A stretch of 64,000 nt of DNA, from positions 61,264 to 125,263 of the forward strand of contig VZSF01006871.1 in NCBI GenBank assembly GCA_013398295.1. The letters are read 5' to 3'. Of the stretch, positions 37,621 to 49,415 are shown in pieces (position 1 is the first letter of the stretch; each line of letters begins with the position of its first letter). Position numbers and translations under genes: made by a program. Below the pieces are notes generated by a model. That model searched no databases. It was not told the DNA's origin and saw only the letters and a program-made list of their open reading frames with translations. Source of the DNA: Chionis minor. Taxonomy: Eukaryota > Chordata > Aves > Charadriiformes > Chionididae.

Positions 37621-37640
37621 TCAATTTAATATTAAATTGA
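37621..37640. repeat. 20-bp perfect AT-rich palindrome
   Basis: TCAATTTAAT joined to its exact reverse complement ATTAAATTGA. It lies in the inferred ZNF770 intron and is probably incidental. Confidence 0.85.
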
Positions 37641-37797
37641 TGCTACTTTTCATCTTGGCTGCAAGGTCACGCAGAAAAATATAGTCAAGAAGTAACATAG
37701 GCTGTTGAAGAACTGGAGTCAAAGTTGGAGCAGAAGCTGAATATGCCAACAGCAAGAATGCTGTGTATAGGATGCATAAACAGAAGTAAAGCACTTC

Positions 37798-38262
37798 TAT
37801 ACTACTCACTACTGTTCAGAGTTCAGCTGCCATACTCTATCCAGTTTTGAATACTGCCCTTCAAACTGAGTCAAGTATATGAACTAATTGGAATAAATCC
37901 AGAGAAGAGGATCAAGAATGATCAGAGTTTAAATGTATAATATACAGGAAAAGATTAAAGTAACTGGGAATGTTTAAGTTAAAATAAAGAAGACCTGATT
38001 AAAAAGCACAAAAAAAACCCACCACCCAAACAAAACCAAACATAAGAGCCAGCTTTGAAGAAAACAGAAATAAGCTGTTCCCCAAGCCATTTATAGTTGT
38101 GACTAGAAATGGATTCAAATTACAGCAGAGGATTCAAGTGCATTATCATCCTTAGAGTTACAAAGTTTTTCTTAATGAGCACTCAAATAAGCTATGTGGG
38201 GAGATCACTCTGCCTCCAACACCAGAGGTGTCCAAAAAAGGTTGTACAAACATCTCTCCAAT
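37798..38262 (+). mobile_element. Ancient CR1/L3-like fragment
   Basis: The order of phrases is that of a CR1 ORF2 end and 3' tail: a TCCAGTTTTG-type block, GAGAAGAGGATCAAGAATGA, AGGAAAAGATTAAAG, a GCTGTTCCCC block, and finally CACCAGAGGTGTCCAAAAAA with a GGTTGTACAAACA block. It is very diverged, with deletions and no intact frame. Confidence 0.6.
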
Positions 38263-38849
38263 TCCCACACCCATATAGTTAACCCTATACAAGATGAATA
38301 TTCTGGCTTGTTTTCCTATAACTCATTAATACAATTCAAAACAAGCCACTTAAGAATTGGAAATTCAATACATTTCCAAGTTTGCCAAGGATTCTTTCGT
38401 GTTATTAGTATAGCCTCATCCCCTGAGATAAGCTAGTTCTTATAGCTTTCCAGACACAATTACAAGAAAATTGTAATAATAAGTATGTGAAAAAATCCAA
38501 GATACCTCTTGTAACATTACCTACAAAACAGACAAGGGAAAGTCTAGCTGCTGATTTATGAGTCGCGTAAGACAGAGATAAGAATCTGAGGCCCGGGAGG
38601 AACACACTGCATGCCGGATTTCCTCACCAGCTTTCCCTAGGGAAAAGACGACATTGCTGCGATGGGGGAACTAATTTCACCAGAAATGTTACCTTCCCCT
38701 GTAGCTATATAGAAATCAACATCGCGCATTATGGCTCCCCAAAGCCAACATTCTCGCCCATTTTCCCATGTATTTGTGAAAACATTTTCTGAAGCAAAAC
38801 AAAATCCAAGACACAGGACGGTGAAGCTGGGCTGGTTTAAAAACAAACC

Positions 38850-39260
38850 CAAGTTCTGCCGAAGGGGCTCCGGCCCCCCCCATACCAACACCACACACAC
38901 ACCCCGCTCTCCGCCCCAGCAAGACACACTTAAATCCAGTTAAAAACTTAAAAGCAATTATCGAGGCGACTCTTCCAGAAGGCAGACCGCCAACAGGCAC
39001 ACAACCGCCGGCGGCTTTCCCGCGGCGCAAAGCGGACTCCCTCATGGGGCCGCGCCGCACCGCCCCGGCCCGCGGCCGACCGCCCCCGCCGCGGCTCTCC
39101 CGGTGCGCACCCACGGCACGGCCCGGCACCACCACCCGGCGATGCCCAGGGGCCCTGCTCCGACGCGCTGCGCTGGCGGCCGGCAACGCCGCGACGGGCC
39201 CACGACCGNCGGACGGACGGACGGACGGACGGACTGACTGATGGACTGATGGGTGCCCCC
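38850..39260. promoter_or_regulatory. CpG-island promoter of ZNF770
   Basis: About 400 bp, densest at 38990-39250, rich in CpG with GGCGG/CCGCC boxes, between AT-rich flanks and upstream of ZNF770 on its strand. It holds an undetermined base at 39209 and ends in a GGAC tetranucleotide repeat. Long frames on both strands in it are compositional. Confidence 0.75.
39210..39251 (+). repeat. (GGAC)n microsatellite at the CpG-island edge
   Basis: About five perfect GGAC/CGGA units grade into GACTGACTGATGGACTGATG, directly after an N at 39209. The unit count may be affected by the assembly. Confidence 0.9.
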
Positions 39261-39723
39261 GGCTTTATTTCTCTCCGTGCAGAAAATGGCCCCTGGCTCT
39301 GCTGGTGAATTATCAGTCGCTGGTAACACGTTATTCCCTACAAATAAGACACGTTTTCAACTTCATAAAAGCAAATAACCGATTCCAGGCGAAGCACCCT
39401 GCTGCGTGATGGAGCGCACCACAGGGCCAAACCCTGCGGCCGAAAAGGCAGGGAAGTGGTGCCTTGAAGGGAAGGGGGAAAGAGACATCTCCCCAGGAAG
39501 TCTAGAAAGACCTTGCATAATGTACGGGCACAAAAGTGACGGTTTTGCAGAGTTTTGCCTCCTCTGCAGGAGAGAGGGATGGAAGAAGTGCTGGAGCTCG
39601 CGGGCTGGGGTCCCTGCGGTAGCCGGAGCCCCCTCGGTGAGCGCAGCTGAGGTTACCTCAGAGGAACACCAGGCAAAGGGCTGAAAACGTCCTGGAAAAA
39701 AAAAGACACAAACTGTTTACAGC
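39261..39723. other. Moderately GC-rich upstream flank of the ZNF770 CpG island
   Basis: No gene recognised. A 92-codon plus-strand frame (39406-39684) with a possible donor (TCGGTGAGC near 39634) could belong to a divergent non-coding transcript from the island; nothing else supports it. Confidence 0.4.
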
Positions 39724-40231
39724 TGAGTCCTGCGCCCAGTTCCAGTGTCCCTGGCACAAGAAAGACACGGACCTGTTGGAGTGGATCCAGAGGATCCATG
39801 AAAATGGTCAGAGGGCTGGAGCACCTTTCCTATGAGGACAGGCTGAGAGAGTTGGGGTTGTTCAGCCTGGAGGAGAGAAAGGCTTTGGGAAGACCTTACA
39901 GCAGCCTTCCAGTACCTAAAGGGGGCTTATAAGACAGACTTTTTACCAAAGCCCATAGTGGCAGGACAAGTGGCATCAGCTTTAAACTGAAAGAAGGTAG
40001 ATTTAGATCAGAAATAAGGAAGAAATATTTTACAGGGAGGGTGGTGAAACACTGGAACAGGTTGCCCAGAGAAGCTGTGCATGCCCCATCATTGGAAGTG
40101 CTCAAGGTCAGGTTGGACAGGACTTTAAGAAAGCTGATCTAGTGAAAGATGTCCCTGTCCACAGCAGGAGGTTGGACTAGATGATCTTTCAGGGTCCTTG
40201 CAAACCCAAACCACTCTATGATTCTGTGATT
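39724..40231 (+). mobile_element. CR1 LINE 3' fragment, about 510 bp
   Basis: Shows the CR1 ORF2 end and 3' tail in order: CAAGAAAGACACGGACCTGT, then GAGAGAGTTGGGGTTGTTCA and CCTGGAGGAGAGAAAGGC, then TTGGACTAGATGATCTTTCA, ending CCACTCTATGATTCTGTGAT. The encoded frame is broken, with a small deletion near 39930 compared with other copies. Confidence 0.93.
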
Positions 40232-41382
40232 TTACCTCATAAAATAACACGCAGATGGCAGAGCAAAGTTGCGTTGGGTTTGCATGGCAAGGTTTTGGTA
40301 GCAGGGGGGGCTAAAGGGATGGCTTCTGTGAGAAGTTGCTGGAAGCTTCCCCCATGTCTGATAGAGCCAATGCCAGACGACTCCAAGATGGACCTGCTGC
40401 TGGCTGAGGCTGATCCCAACAGCGACAGTGGTAGCACCTCTGGGATAACATGTTTAAGAAGGCGGAGGGGAACCTGTATTGGAATAGCAGACAGGAAGAG
40501 GAGTGAGAATGTGTGAGAGCAACAACTCTGCAGACAGCAAGGTCAGTAAAGAGGGAGTCAGGGTCAGGAGAGGAGGTGCTCCAGATGCTGGAGCAGAGAT
40601 TCCCCTGCAGCCTGTGGTGAAGACCATGGCGAGGCAGGCTGTCCCCCTGCATCCCATGGAGGTTAACAGTGGAGCAGATACCCACCTGCAGCCTGTGGAG
40701 GACCCCATGCCAGAGCAGGTGGATGCCTGAAGGAGGCCGTGACCCTATGGGGACCCTGTGCTGGAGCAGGCTTCTGGCAGGCCCTGTGACCCTGTGGAGA
40801 AAGGAGCCCACACTGGAGCAAGTTTGATGGCAGGACTTGTGACCCTGTGGGGGACCCATGCTGTTCCTGAAGGAGTGCACCCTGTGGAAAGGACCCACGC
40901 TGGAGCAGTTCACTAAGAACTGCAGCCTGTGGCAAGGACCTACATGGGAGAAGTTCGTGTGAGGAACCCCATGCTGGAGCAGGGGAAGAGTGTGAGGAGT
41001 CCTCCCCCTGAGGAGGAAGGAGCAGCAGAGGTGTGTGATAAACTGACCACAAGCCCCATTTCCGGTACCCCAGTACCGCTCGGAGGGAGGAGGTAGAGAA
41101 AGTCATGAGTGAAGTTGAGCTCGGTAAGAAGTGAGGGGTGGGGGGAAGGTGTTTTAAGGTTTGGGTTTATTTCTCATTACCCTACTCTGATTTGATTGGC
41201 AATAAATTAGCTTACTTTCCTGAAGTCGAGTCTGTTTTGCCCAGTAATCAGTGAGTGTTCTCTCCTTATCCTTAACTCACGAGCCTTTCGTTATATTTTC
41301 TCTCCCATGTCCAGCGGAGGAAGGGGAGTGATAGAATGGCTTTAGTGGGCAACTGATGTCCAGACAGGGTCAACCCACCACA
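40232..41382 (+). mobile_element. Long avian endogenous-retrovirus LTR, probably solo
   Basis: About 1.15 kb resembling an abundant, long avian LTR as I remember it. Features: a central zone (about 40560-40990) of degenerate repeats built on CTGGAGCAG and CC(C)TGTGG; a G-rich GGGGTGGGGGGAAGG block near 41137; AATAAA at 41201-41206; a TTCGTTATATTTTCTCTC block; and an end at ...CAACCCACCACA (41382). No gag, pol or env was seen, and there is no second LTR, so a solo LTR is likely. The 5' edge is uncertain because it abuts the CR1 tail. The 200-codon antisense frame (40311-40913) comes from the repeats. Confidence 0.75.
41201..41206 (+). terminator. Polyadenylation hexamer of the LTR
   Basis: AATAAA in the conserved TTGGCAATAAATTAG block of the LTR, marking the expected R/U5 area. 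Confidence 0.5.
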
Positions 41383-41393
41383 AAAGCGTAAGG

Positions 41394-41447
41394 CTGTTAA
41401 TGAAACACAAGGACTTACGTAAAAGTCTGTTAATGAAACACAAGGAC
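41394..41447 (+). repeat. Direct repeat, two identical 21-bp copies 33 bp apart
   Basis: CTGTTAATGAAACACAAGGAC occurs at 41394-41414 and again at 41427-41447, starting 12 bp after the LTR end. It may be part of the LTR flank or a local duplication. Confidence 0.9.
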
Positions 41448-43423
41448 ATGGATGAGGCTGGTTAGGTTGTGGCCCCATTGGGACAGAGAATTTCCAGTCA
41501 TCACAGTTTTGACTCAGCCATCTGTCTGTACAGCTCAATATGGACTCTATTAGCCAAATCTTAAACTCTTTATCAAAATTTTCGTGTAAAGACAGGCTGT
41601 AGATTTTTTTTCTATTTTTAATTTATTATTTTTATTTTTTAAGTAATCTGCCCTGGCCCAGGAATTAGAGAGCGCCGGCAGAATATACCTTTTAAGCTTT
41701 TCTCTCTCAAAAAAAAAAAACCCAACAAAAAGACAACCCACAAAGATTCACCTTTTTAAAATCAGATAATTGATTAGACCATCTTTGTGAGTGAATTTGT
41801 AACAGTGAAGACAAAATAAGTCATTCAATTAGATAGCACTTTAGTAAAGATTTATTTTTTTTAATATAGATGCATTTTGCTAAGAGGTTTGCTTATTTTC
41901 TTTCTTTTGTTCATGCAAACTGGAATTAAACAAAGATAATTATTTGCATGTGCAGCATTAATTTCTTAGAAAAACAGGAGTGCCAGCTCATTTATACTTT
42001 TCCTTCAGCTGTCCTTTTTCCAAGATTCCACCTCTGTGTGATTGACAAGGTTAGGATATGACTAACTAGGAGGAGTGGAAGAGGGCAGAACAGAACAACC
42101 AACAAATCAAAGACTTAAATCAGTGGAAGTCTGGACGCCTTGGTATAATAGGGAGAAATACCCTAGAAACTGTCCTGGAGAGCAGCTGTGTTGGCACGGA
42201 ACAGCCGATAAGTCTCCACTGCATTTCTCCAGTGCCCAGCAGATGCGGTTGCTGCAGTACTTTGTGTTGTCTTTCTGCTGTGTGTGTTGAGCCCCCTCTC
42301 CCAGCCCTACTGGGAATTTGAGGCAATCATATATGCTGAGGAAACTCCCAATAGCACGGCTGTTTCAAAACTATTTGGCTAAGCTTGCTGGAAGTCAAGG
42401 CTCTAAGCTGAGAACCAGGTGGCAGTGAGGAGCTCAGTTAGCTTACAAGGTGAAATTTCAGCTTTATTTTCCCACGTGTGCATGATCTAAATCCCTCCTA
42501 CTCACAAAAGAGTTACAAAAGATCTTCCCGCATTTCATCTTGTGTCAATAACAGTAATGCAGAGAAAAGTGTTCACCCAGGTTTCTTTGCTGGGATATTT
42601 TCATTGTGTTTGACCTTTTTAAGTTACCTGCAGATTGCTAACAGCCCCAATAAAGGATGTAGGTACCTAGTGGTCACTTAGATTGCACTGAAGACTCCAT
42701 CCTTGCCCAATCCTGTGTTCTTCACTCATGGGGCAGATCTCTTCTTACTTGCAGTGAATCAAAGAGAAAGACAGAATCAGAGTAATTAGAGAGAATCAGA
42801 GTAAAATCTCTCTTTTTGAAAAGAATGAATTAACCTGGGAATCAGTCCTCTTTCACTGATGTGCAGTTTACATAGGACAAGCCATTGCAGTATGATGCCA
42901 GATGATTAAATAATAATAAAACATAGAATTTGATAATCATAATTCTGTCTTTTGACGGAAGATGCACCCAGTCACCTCTCCCCACTGTTGGTGAATAGAG
43001 ACATATACCCTGTTGCTATATTAAAAAAAACAACTTGTTTACTCATGGATTTTGTATACAGTAATGAAGCAGAAGTTGGCAGCGGTTTTGGTCCTAAGCA
43101 TAAGATAATTTTGCAGGCCTCAGTATCTCTGCAAAGCTGTCCTTGAGGTGTATTTTTTGATGTCTAGAAACAACTGTCTATAGAACAATCACTACCTCTT
43201 AGTTTAGCAGTGTTAGTAATCAAAACAGTTTCATCACCAGTGATTCTAAATAATATCTGACCTCATTTGCAACTCATAAGCTAAACTTAAATGCTCAATG
43301 AAACAGGTTAAATAGTGTTGATCATTTCTTCAGTAGCTTACAATCATTTATTAACCTCATTGAAAGACAGTCAAATCTTGCAGTTAAAAGGGTGGTTGGA
43401 CAGCCTGTATCCGAAAGCTTGGA

Positions 43424-43585
43424 AACACTGTATGACCACTGGCAAGTCACTTGGCCTTCTAGCTATCAATTCCTCAGCTATAAAAAGCGTGGAATATTTG
43501 CCACATGCATCCCATAAAGCTATTCAGAAAATGAATTAATCATTTAATAATTGCAGATCACCTTATTACATATCTTTTTAAAGTG
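43424..43585 (+). mobile_element. MIR-type SINE relic
   Basis: Follows the MIR core and tail: TGTATGACCACTGGCAAGTC then ACTTGG, a CAATTCCTCAGCTATAAAAA block (counterpart of CAGTTTCCTCATCTGTAAAA), CCATAAAGCTATT and AATGAATTAATC. It is strongly diverged, as expected for an amniote-age SINE. Confidence 0.6.
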
Positions 43586-44805
43586 CCTCGTTCATTTTAA
43601 AGTATACCCAGTCATAGCAGTCTGTTCTTCATGAAACCTCTGGTCAGGTCTGAAGCACAAATGCAAGCAGCTGAGTTTAGCTTGTGTCCAATAACAAAAT
43701 GAAGTAGCCGATCCACAGCTGGTGTAGATTGTTGTAGGTCTCGATTTTAATGAAGCTGTAGCAATGCATACCAGCTGAAGATCTGCGTGTATAGTTCTGG
43801 GAGTAAGCAGAGGGGGTAATCCAAAAATAGTAAATTCAATCATATAGCCCAATTATAATAAAACAGGTGAATTCATTCAATATGTTTTCATAAAAACCCC
43901 TGTGAACACAAAGAATGGATTATTTGCTTTTATGATGCTAAGGAATAAAATATGCGCTGTTTGTAGGAAATAATTGTAGCAACAATACAAGACCTCCTAG
44001 GAGTGGAAAATGGTTTTATTTTAAATCTCAACTGATTTCAGTCATTCACTTATACCTTCTTCCCACATCATGTTTTTGGATATGCCTGTTTGTAACCTGA
44101 CCAGGATTATTTTTACCATCCTGTTCTGCTTTGACAAGTCCTTGGGATTTACACACTGCCCATTACCTCCTTATCTGGGTGTCCTGCTAAACTGTAGGTA
44201 GATATGTGCTAGGATCTTGACGACCTGCTAATCTAGGTGCTATGAATGCAGGCCATTCTTGTAACTGCTCTCCAGCTGGTTTTTCCTTCTGATGTTTCCA
44301 CACCCAGATATTGCTGTTCATCCTCCACGCATACTAATCTTAAGATTTCTGTAACAATTCTTTACATACTGAGAATGTGCAGAATGTGCATGTTTCAATA
44401 TACCTATTATCCCTGTTTTAATTATCTAGGCTAGGTTATATGTAATACATAAATAAAACAGGGGCATACTGAAACCATCTGCATGATCATTATTTGACTT
44501 GGGGCACACAAGAGGTTAAACAGATCTGGCTGTAGTGATAGCCAGTGCCATGTGCAAGATTCATTTTTTTAATTCTTTTTCAAAGAAAAGAAAGCAGAAA
44601 AAATAAACAATGAAAGAAGTCCTAAACTTTCCTTAAAGAAAAGGATCCTGAAATGCTGAATCGTCCCTTTGTTTGTGAAAGAAAATTTTATTTCCCACTT
44701 GCTACAACAACATAAGCTATGAATCTTTTACTGTGCTATTCTAAATGCATATTAGTCCACTTATAGAAGGCACAATGTTTGGAGTACGTATTAGCGTGTT
44801 AGTGT

Positions 44806-45440
44806 GAATCATAGAATCGTAGAATGGTTTTAGGTTGGAAGGGACCTTAAAGAGCATCTAGTTCCAACCCCCCTGCCATGGGAAAGGACACCTCCCACTA
44901 GACCAGATTGCTCAAAGCCCCATCCAACCTGGCCTTGAACACTTCCAATGGTGGGGCATCCACAGCTTCCCTGGGCAACCTGTTCAAGTGTCTCACCGCC
45001 CTTATAGTGAAAAATTTCTTCCTAATATCTGATCTAAATCTACCCTCTTTCAGTTTAGAGCCATTAACCCTTGTCTTATTGCTACAGTCCCTTATAAAGA
45101 GTCCCTCCCCAGCTTTTCTGTAGGCCCCTTGTAAGTACTGGAAGGCCTCTATAAGGTTTCCCTGGAGCTGTCTCTTCTCCAGGCTGAACAACCCCAACTG
45201 TCTCAGCCTGTCCTCATACCAGAGGTGCTCTAACCCTCTGATCATCTTAGTGGCCCTCCTCTGGACTCGCTCCAACAAGTCCATGTCCTTCTTATGTTGG
45301 AGGCCCCAAAGCTGGAGGCAGTACTCCAGGAGGGATCTCATGAGAGCAGAGTAGAGCAGCGGAATCACCTCCCTCAACCTTCTGGCCACGCTTCTTTTGA
45401 TGCAGTCCGGGATGCGATTGCACTTTTTGTGGGTGTGTGC
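44806..45440 (-). mobile_element. CR1 LINE 3' fragment, about 635 bp, with ORF2 C-terminus still open
   Basis: On the minus strand it runs from the late ORF2 region to the CR1 3' end (seen on plus as GAATCATAGAATCGTAGAAT). It keeps an open frame (44898-45461) for the reverse transcriptase C-terminus, with RREVIPLLYSALMRSLLEYC, KDMDLLERVQRRATKMIRGL and IRAVRHLNRLPREAVDAPPL. The first part of that frame (upstream of about 45440) is probably host sequence. A fairly young copy, 5' truncated; no catalytic RT domain is present. Confidence 0.95.
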
Positions 45441-47017
45441 TATAGTATGTTGATATGGCAAATCAGACCTTGTTCAAATAAATGTCAATTCTCTTTAATT
45501 TTTAGGAATTATGAGATTTTGCCTTAAAATATTGTAAAGATGCCTCTGCAAACTGACAGTTGGTGATTCAACTACATGAGTTGCAGAGGCAGTCTGTGAG
45601 TTAACTGCAACACGTTATCATTAATGTTGTGGCTGCGTTGGTAAAGTGTTCCGTACTTTAAACACATGCTGTATATGCAATGTGTTACAGTGATTTCCCT
45701 GGTGTTATTTTTATTGAATTCTAGGCTAAGTAGGCACATAACACAGTATATAACTTGCTAATGTGTCAATTAATGCCACCTTAGGGCTGAAGTAAATTGC
45801 AAAGACTTAAAACTGTGAATAGGCATTTCATGCTTGTCTTAGGTTTCTCCCTTTTCCTCTTGTCCCATATTTTGCCTTTTTTCCCAAAATAGTCTATATT
45901 AGAGCCCTCTGGTTCATAACAATGGACTGCCTTGAGGGGAGATAGTTGTTTAGTGAGTCTCAGAAACATGTATTCTACATGTGCAAGCATCATATTTTAT
46001 TTGATTAAGCACTATGTGTGGCAAGAGCTCCATAAATTCACTCTGTATGCTCAAAACAAAAGCAACTTTTAATGAAATTTTCAAGAAAAGTAAACTTTAT
46101 TCAACCAGACATAAAAAGCTAGAGCTTTTTATCAAAGCAAATATCAAAGAAGAGAAATTTTAAAAGAAAATGATGAATTTTTATAGGTAACACATTTAGT
46201 TCTGTGAAAGGTAAGAACAATATTTCAATACCTTTAAGATATAGTTCTGTCTAACTACAATTGCTTCTGTTAACTTTTTGGCTTTGTCTAGCAATCTATT
46301 TTGCTTTGTCTAGGAGTATATTTCAAGCTAAATTTCATATCTGGTACAGTGTATTTAAAACCCATACACAAATCAGTTTATTTATATGTTCATTTGTTGA
46401 GTAAAAAAGCCACAAATTGCTGGCTCTCAGCCCTTAATCTCTAGAATCCCTTAAGAATTCGTGCTTTGAAATTAGTTACAGGCTCTATCAATTATATCTG
46501 TTTAAATGGACAAATTTAATTACTACAGAAGAGCAATTGATTTTTAAATTACCACTGATTGCACAGTGGGTATCTCAGTGGGAAGACAGGTACATGGAGG
46601 CTCTCAAATGGAATCAATGTATTAATTAATCTACAGATTGACATGCTCCACAGAAAGTTCCCCATCTCTGCACCTCCTTCCTGTAGATTCATTTGTTTCA
46701 ATTTAAAAGGAATTTCTGATTATCTAGAATGGAAAAATTCAAATACAATGTCAAATTATACATGCTGTGTATAATGCCTAAGTTTTTGTTTCTGACTTTG
46801 CACATTTGGTGCCATATGCTAACCTAGGTGGCCTCTGAGTGATAATGTATTCCTTAACAACACTGAAACAATAAACTGTGCAATACCATGCCAAGGTATA
46901 TGTATGTATGCAGGAGGGGAGCTGAAAATGACTCTAAGTAAAATGGAAATTAATTCCTTTCATGAAGCCAGTAGAATGAACATGAACAAAAACAGAGCTG
47001 GAGAAAACAAACATCTC
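45441..47017. other. Intergenic, no gene or repeat recognised
   Basis: AT-rich unique sequence with only short chance frames. Confidence 0.5.
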
Positions 47018-47510
47018 CACGGTACTGTGTCCAGTGCTGGGCTCCCCAGTACGAGAGAAGAGATGGACATACTGGAAGGAGTCCAGCAAAGAGCCACTAA
47101 GATGATTAAGGAACATATGTTATATGAGGAGAGGCTGAGAGAGCTGGGACTGTTTAGCCTCAGGAAGAGAAGACTTAGTGGTGATCTTATCAATGTGTAT
47201 AAATGCATAATGTGAGGGAGTAAAGAAGTTGGAGTCAGATTAGTCTTAGTGGTGACCACTGAAAGGACAGGAGGCACAGACTGAAATATAGGAAGTTTCA
47301 CCATGAGAAAAAAATTTTTTTGCTTTGATAATGGTAAAACACTGGAAGAGGCTGTCCAGAGAGGCTGTGGAGTCTCCATCCTTGGAGATATTCAGGACCT
47401 GGCTGAACCCATCCCTGAGCCATCTGCTCTAGCTAACCCTGCTTTGGCTAGAGACTTGGACTAGATCATCGCCAGAGGTGCCTTCCAGCCTCAGCCATTA
47501 TGTGATTCTA
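47018..47510 (+). mobile_element. Older CR1 LINE 3' fragment
   Basis: Contains GTGTCCAGTGCTGGGCTCCC, GAGCCACTAAGATGATTAAG, GAGGAGAGGCTGAGAGAGCT, a GGTAAAACACTGGAAGAGGC block and ACTTGGACTAGATCATC, ending TGTGATTCTA. It is a different, more diverged subfamily from the copies at 49.4 and 57.7 kb. The frame is interrupted after about 47215. Confidence 0.88.
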
Positions 47511-49415
47511 ATGGATATTGTTAACATGCTTAACATGTAAGTGATTTGTTGTAATATTTCATTTTTAAAACTGCTTTCTAGTCATGAAGTGTATAGATTC
47601 TTACGTGCAGAGGTAGTTGGTTTCTGAGGCCTACGTACTCAGGAAAGCATAAGAATCTACCTACCTACTAATATTGCACTTCTAGAGTAAGACACTGAAT
47701 CTGGCTGTGTTATATCATAACTTCTTAAGCCTATGATTTCACTGAGAATCTTGATCTAAATCTACAAAGGACTTGATTTTTCCTGCATTGGCAGCAACTA
47801 ACTTTTGTAATTTTTTCAGGGCAGAGCTTTTTATTTGTCCTTTGTCAGGTGTCAGTTAAACTGGCTTATAGTTGTGTGGGACCACAGCTTGAGTTAAGAA
47901 GAAATGAGCTGGGAACACAACAGTCAAAATTGCTGCTGCACAGACCAGTTTCTGTGCCACTCCCTGGGAAACGAGTATCAAGAATAATATTTGGAGGCAG
48001 TCATTCCTGGATGTGGTAGACAATGCTGAATGGTTACTGAATCAATTATAGCTGATTCTATTATAGAATTGACTTACATTTGGTTTTGGCAAGCAGTAAG
48101 TGAACTAAAGAACAATTCATCATAAAAACAACCTTCTTTTAAGTGATCACATATAGATTACATTTAGATTAACTGGAGGATTAATAGAAGTTGGTCTTTA
48201 GGTTTCTTGATTTCAAAAGGAAGGATGAACTTTAAGAAATTAGGAGAATGAATTAAATCAAAGGGTGGTCAGCAAGGAAAGCTAAATCTCAGTGATGGGA
48301 AGTGTAGTAGTGAAATAAGAGTTGCCAAAAGTCAAACATTATTAATCTTAAAAAAATGCATAGCAAAAGATTCTTCAGCCACGTAGATTTAAGAGGACAG
48401 CGAGATCCCTGTGCACTGAAGATGAAGGAGCAGTGGAGGATACATTGCATGGTTCAAAATGTATTTGAATACTTTGCCTCAGTTTTTGATATGGATCACA
48501 AAATAGATGAAAGGAAAGGGGGACTGAAAATCTGAAGTAGCAGCAAAGCTTGTAAATCTTGATGTCAGTCAGGTAGGAAAGCTGTATGTTTATTTTTCCA
48601 GAAGTATAATGGAAACAGTATATGAAGCACATGACCACATGTGACAGCAGGAAATTGGATTTGATGAGCCAAGAAATCTATTCTTAAACTCCAGTGCTCC
48701 TGTATTGACTTGCACAAAAACTCCTGTCCATCAATACAATTAGTTTTTTCTACACCACAGAGAATCTTGACAAATCAAATTATCTTGATTTGTAATATAA
48801 TGTTTTCATTTAGATTTGATCTTGTAATTTAGAAAATATGGACACATCATTGTGTGTAAATGCAGCGGGATGCAGGTGGTACAATTATCTATCCAGGGTA
48901 ACTAATGATTAAGTGTTTTAAATTTCAAGTAGTAATCTAGACTCATTCTTGCAAGGATCTGTCCACAGCTTGTACATGTGTAGAGTCCTCTAAAACTCAG
49001 TAGAGATCTCTGCAGGTGCAAGAATCTTCATCATAAAGCTAGTCTGAAAATCAGGAACTACGAGTCTCACATAGAGTCGCAAGTAGCCTAAGTATTTCTG
49101 ATAAATCAAGTAATAAGTTGAAATTTAATAGATGTGCTTAATGTCAGTTGAAGTCATATTGCAGGGAGCATAGATTTATTAACTTGGAGAAAAATACACA
49201 TTTAGCTTCTAGGAATAGATTTTTATTTGCATAAGATCTGTAGGACTGGATATTAAAGATAGTCTTCATCTCAATGCTTCATGCTGCTGACCAGCTTCAA
49301 ATTACCTTTTGATTAACATAAGTAACAAAAATAGTTAAAAAACAAAAAAAGAAAATTTGTAAATTTTACACACCCTCCAAGTCCTTCAGTTATCATAATA
49401 TATTACAGGTACTCA
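47511..49415. other. Intergenic, no gene or repeat recognised
   Basis: AT-rich unique sequence; nothing supported. Confidence 0.5.

Larger units (their letters stand above)
34563..38600 (-). other. Inferred ZNF770 intron 1
   Basis: AT-rich, no coding potential recognised. It contains one young and two old CR1 fragments, homopolymer tracts (T at 35954-35965, A at 36007-36022) and a 20-bp palindrome at 37621-37640. The short frames in it look like chance. Confidence 0.5.
41383..44805. other. Intergenic, LTR to next CR1; no gene
   Basis: AT-rich unique DNA with a 33-bp-period direct repeat right after the LTR (41394-41447) and one MIR-like SINE relic (43424-43585). No coding signal seen. Confidence 0.55.

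Noticed and set aside
38716..39329. Long frames on both strands in the ZNF770 CpG island
   Set aside because: Compositional; they cross an undetermined base and a microsatellite and resemble no protein.
40311..40913. 200-codon minus-strand frame
   Set aside because: It is antisense to the LTR's internal degenerate repeats; the repetitive Ser/His/Cys-rich sequence is not a plausible protein.
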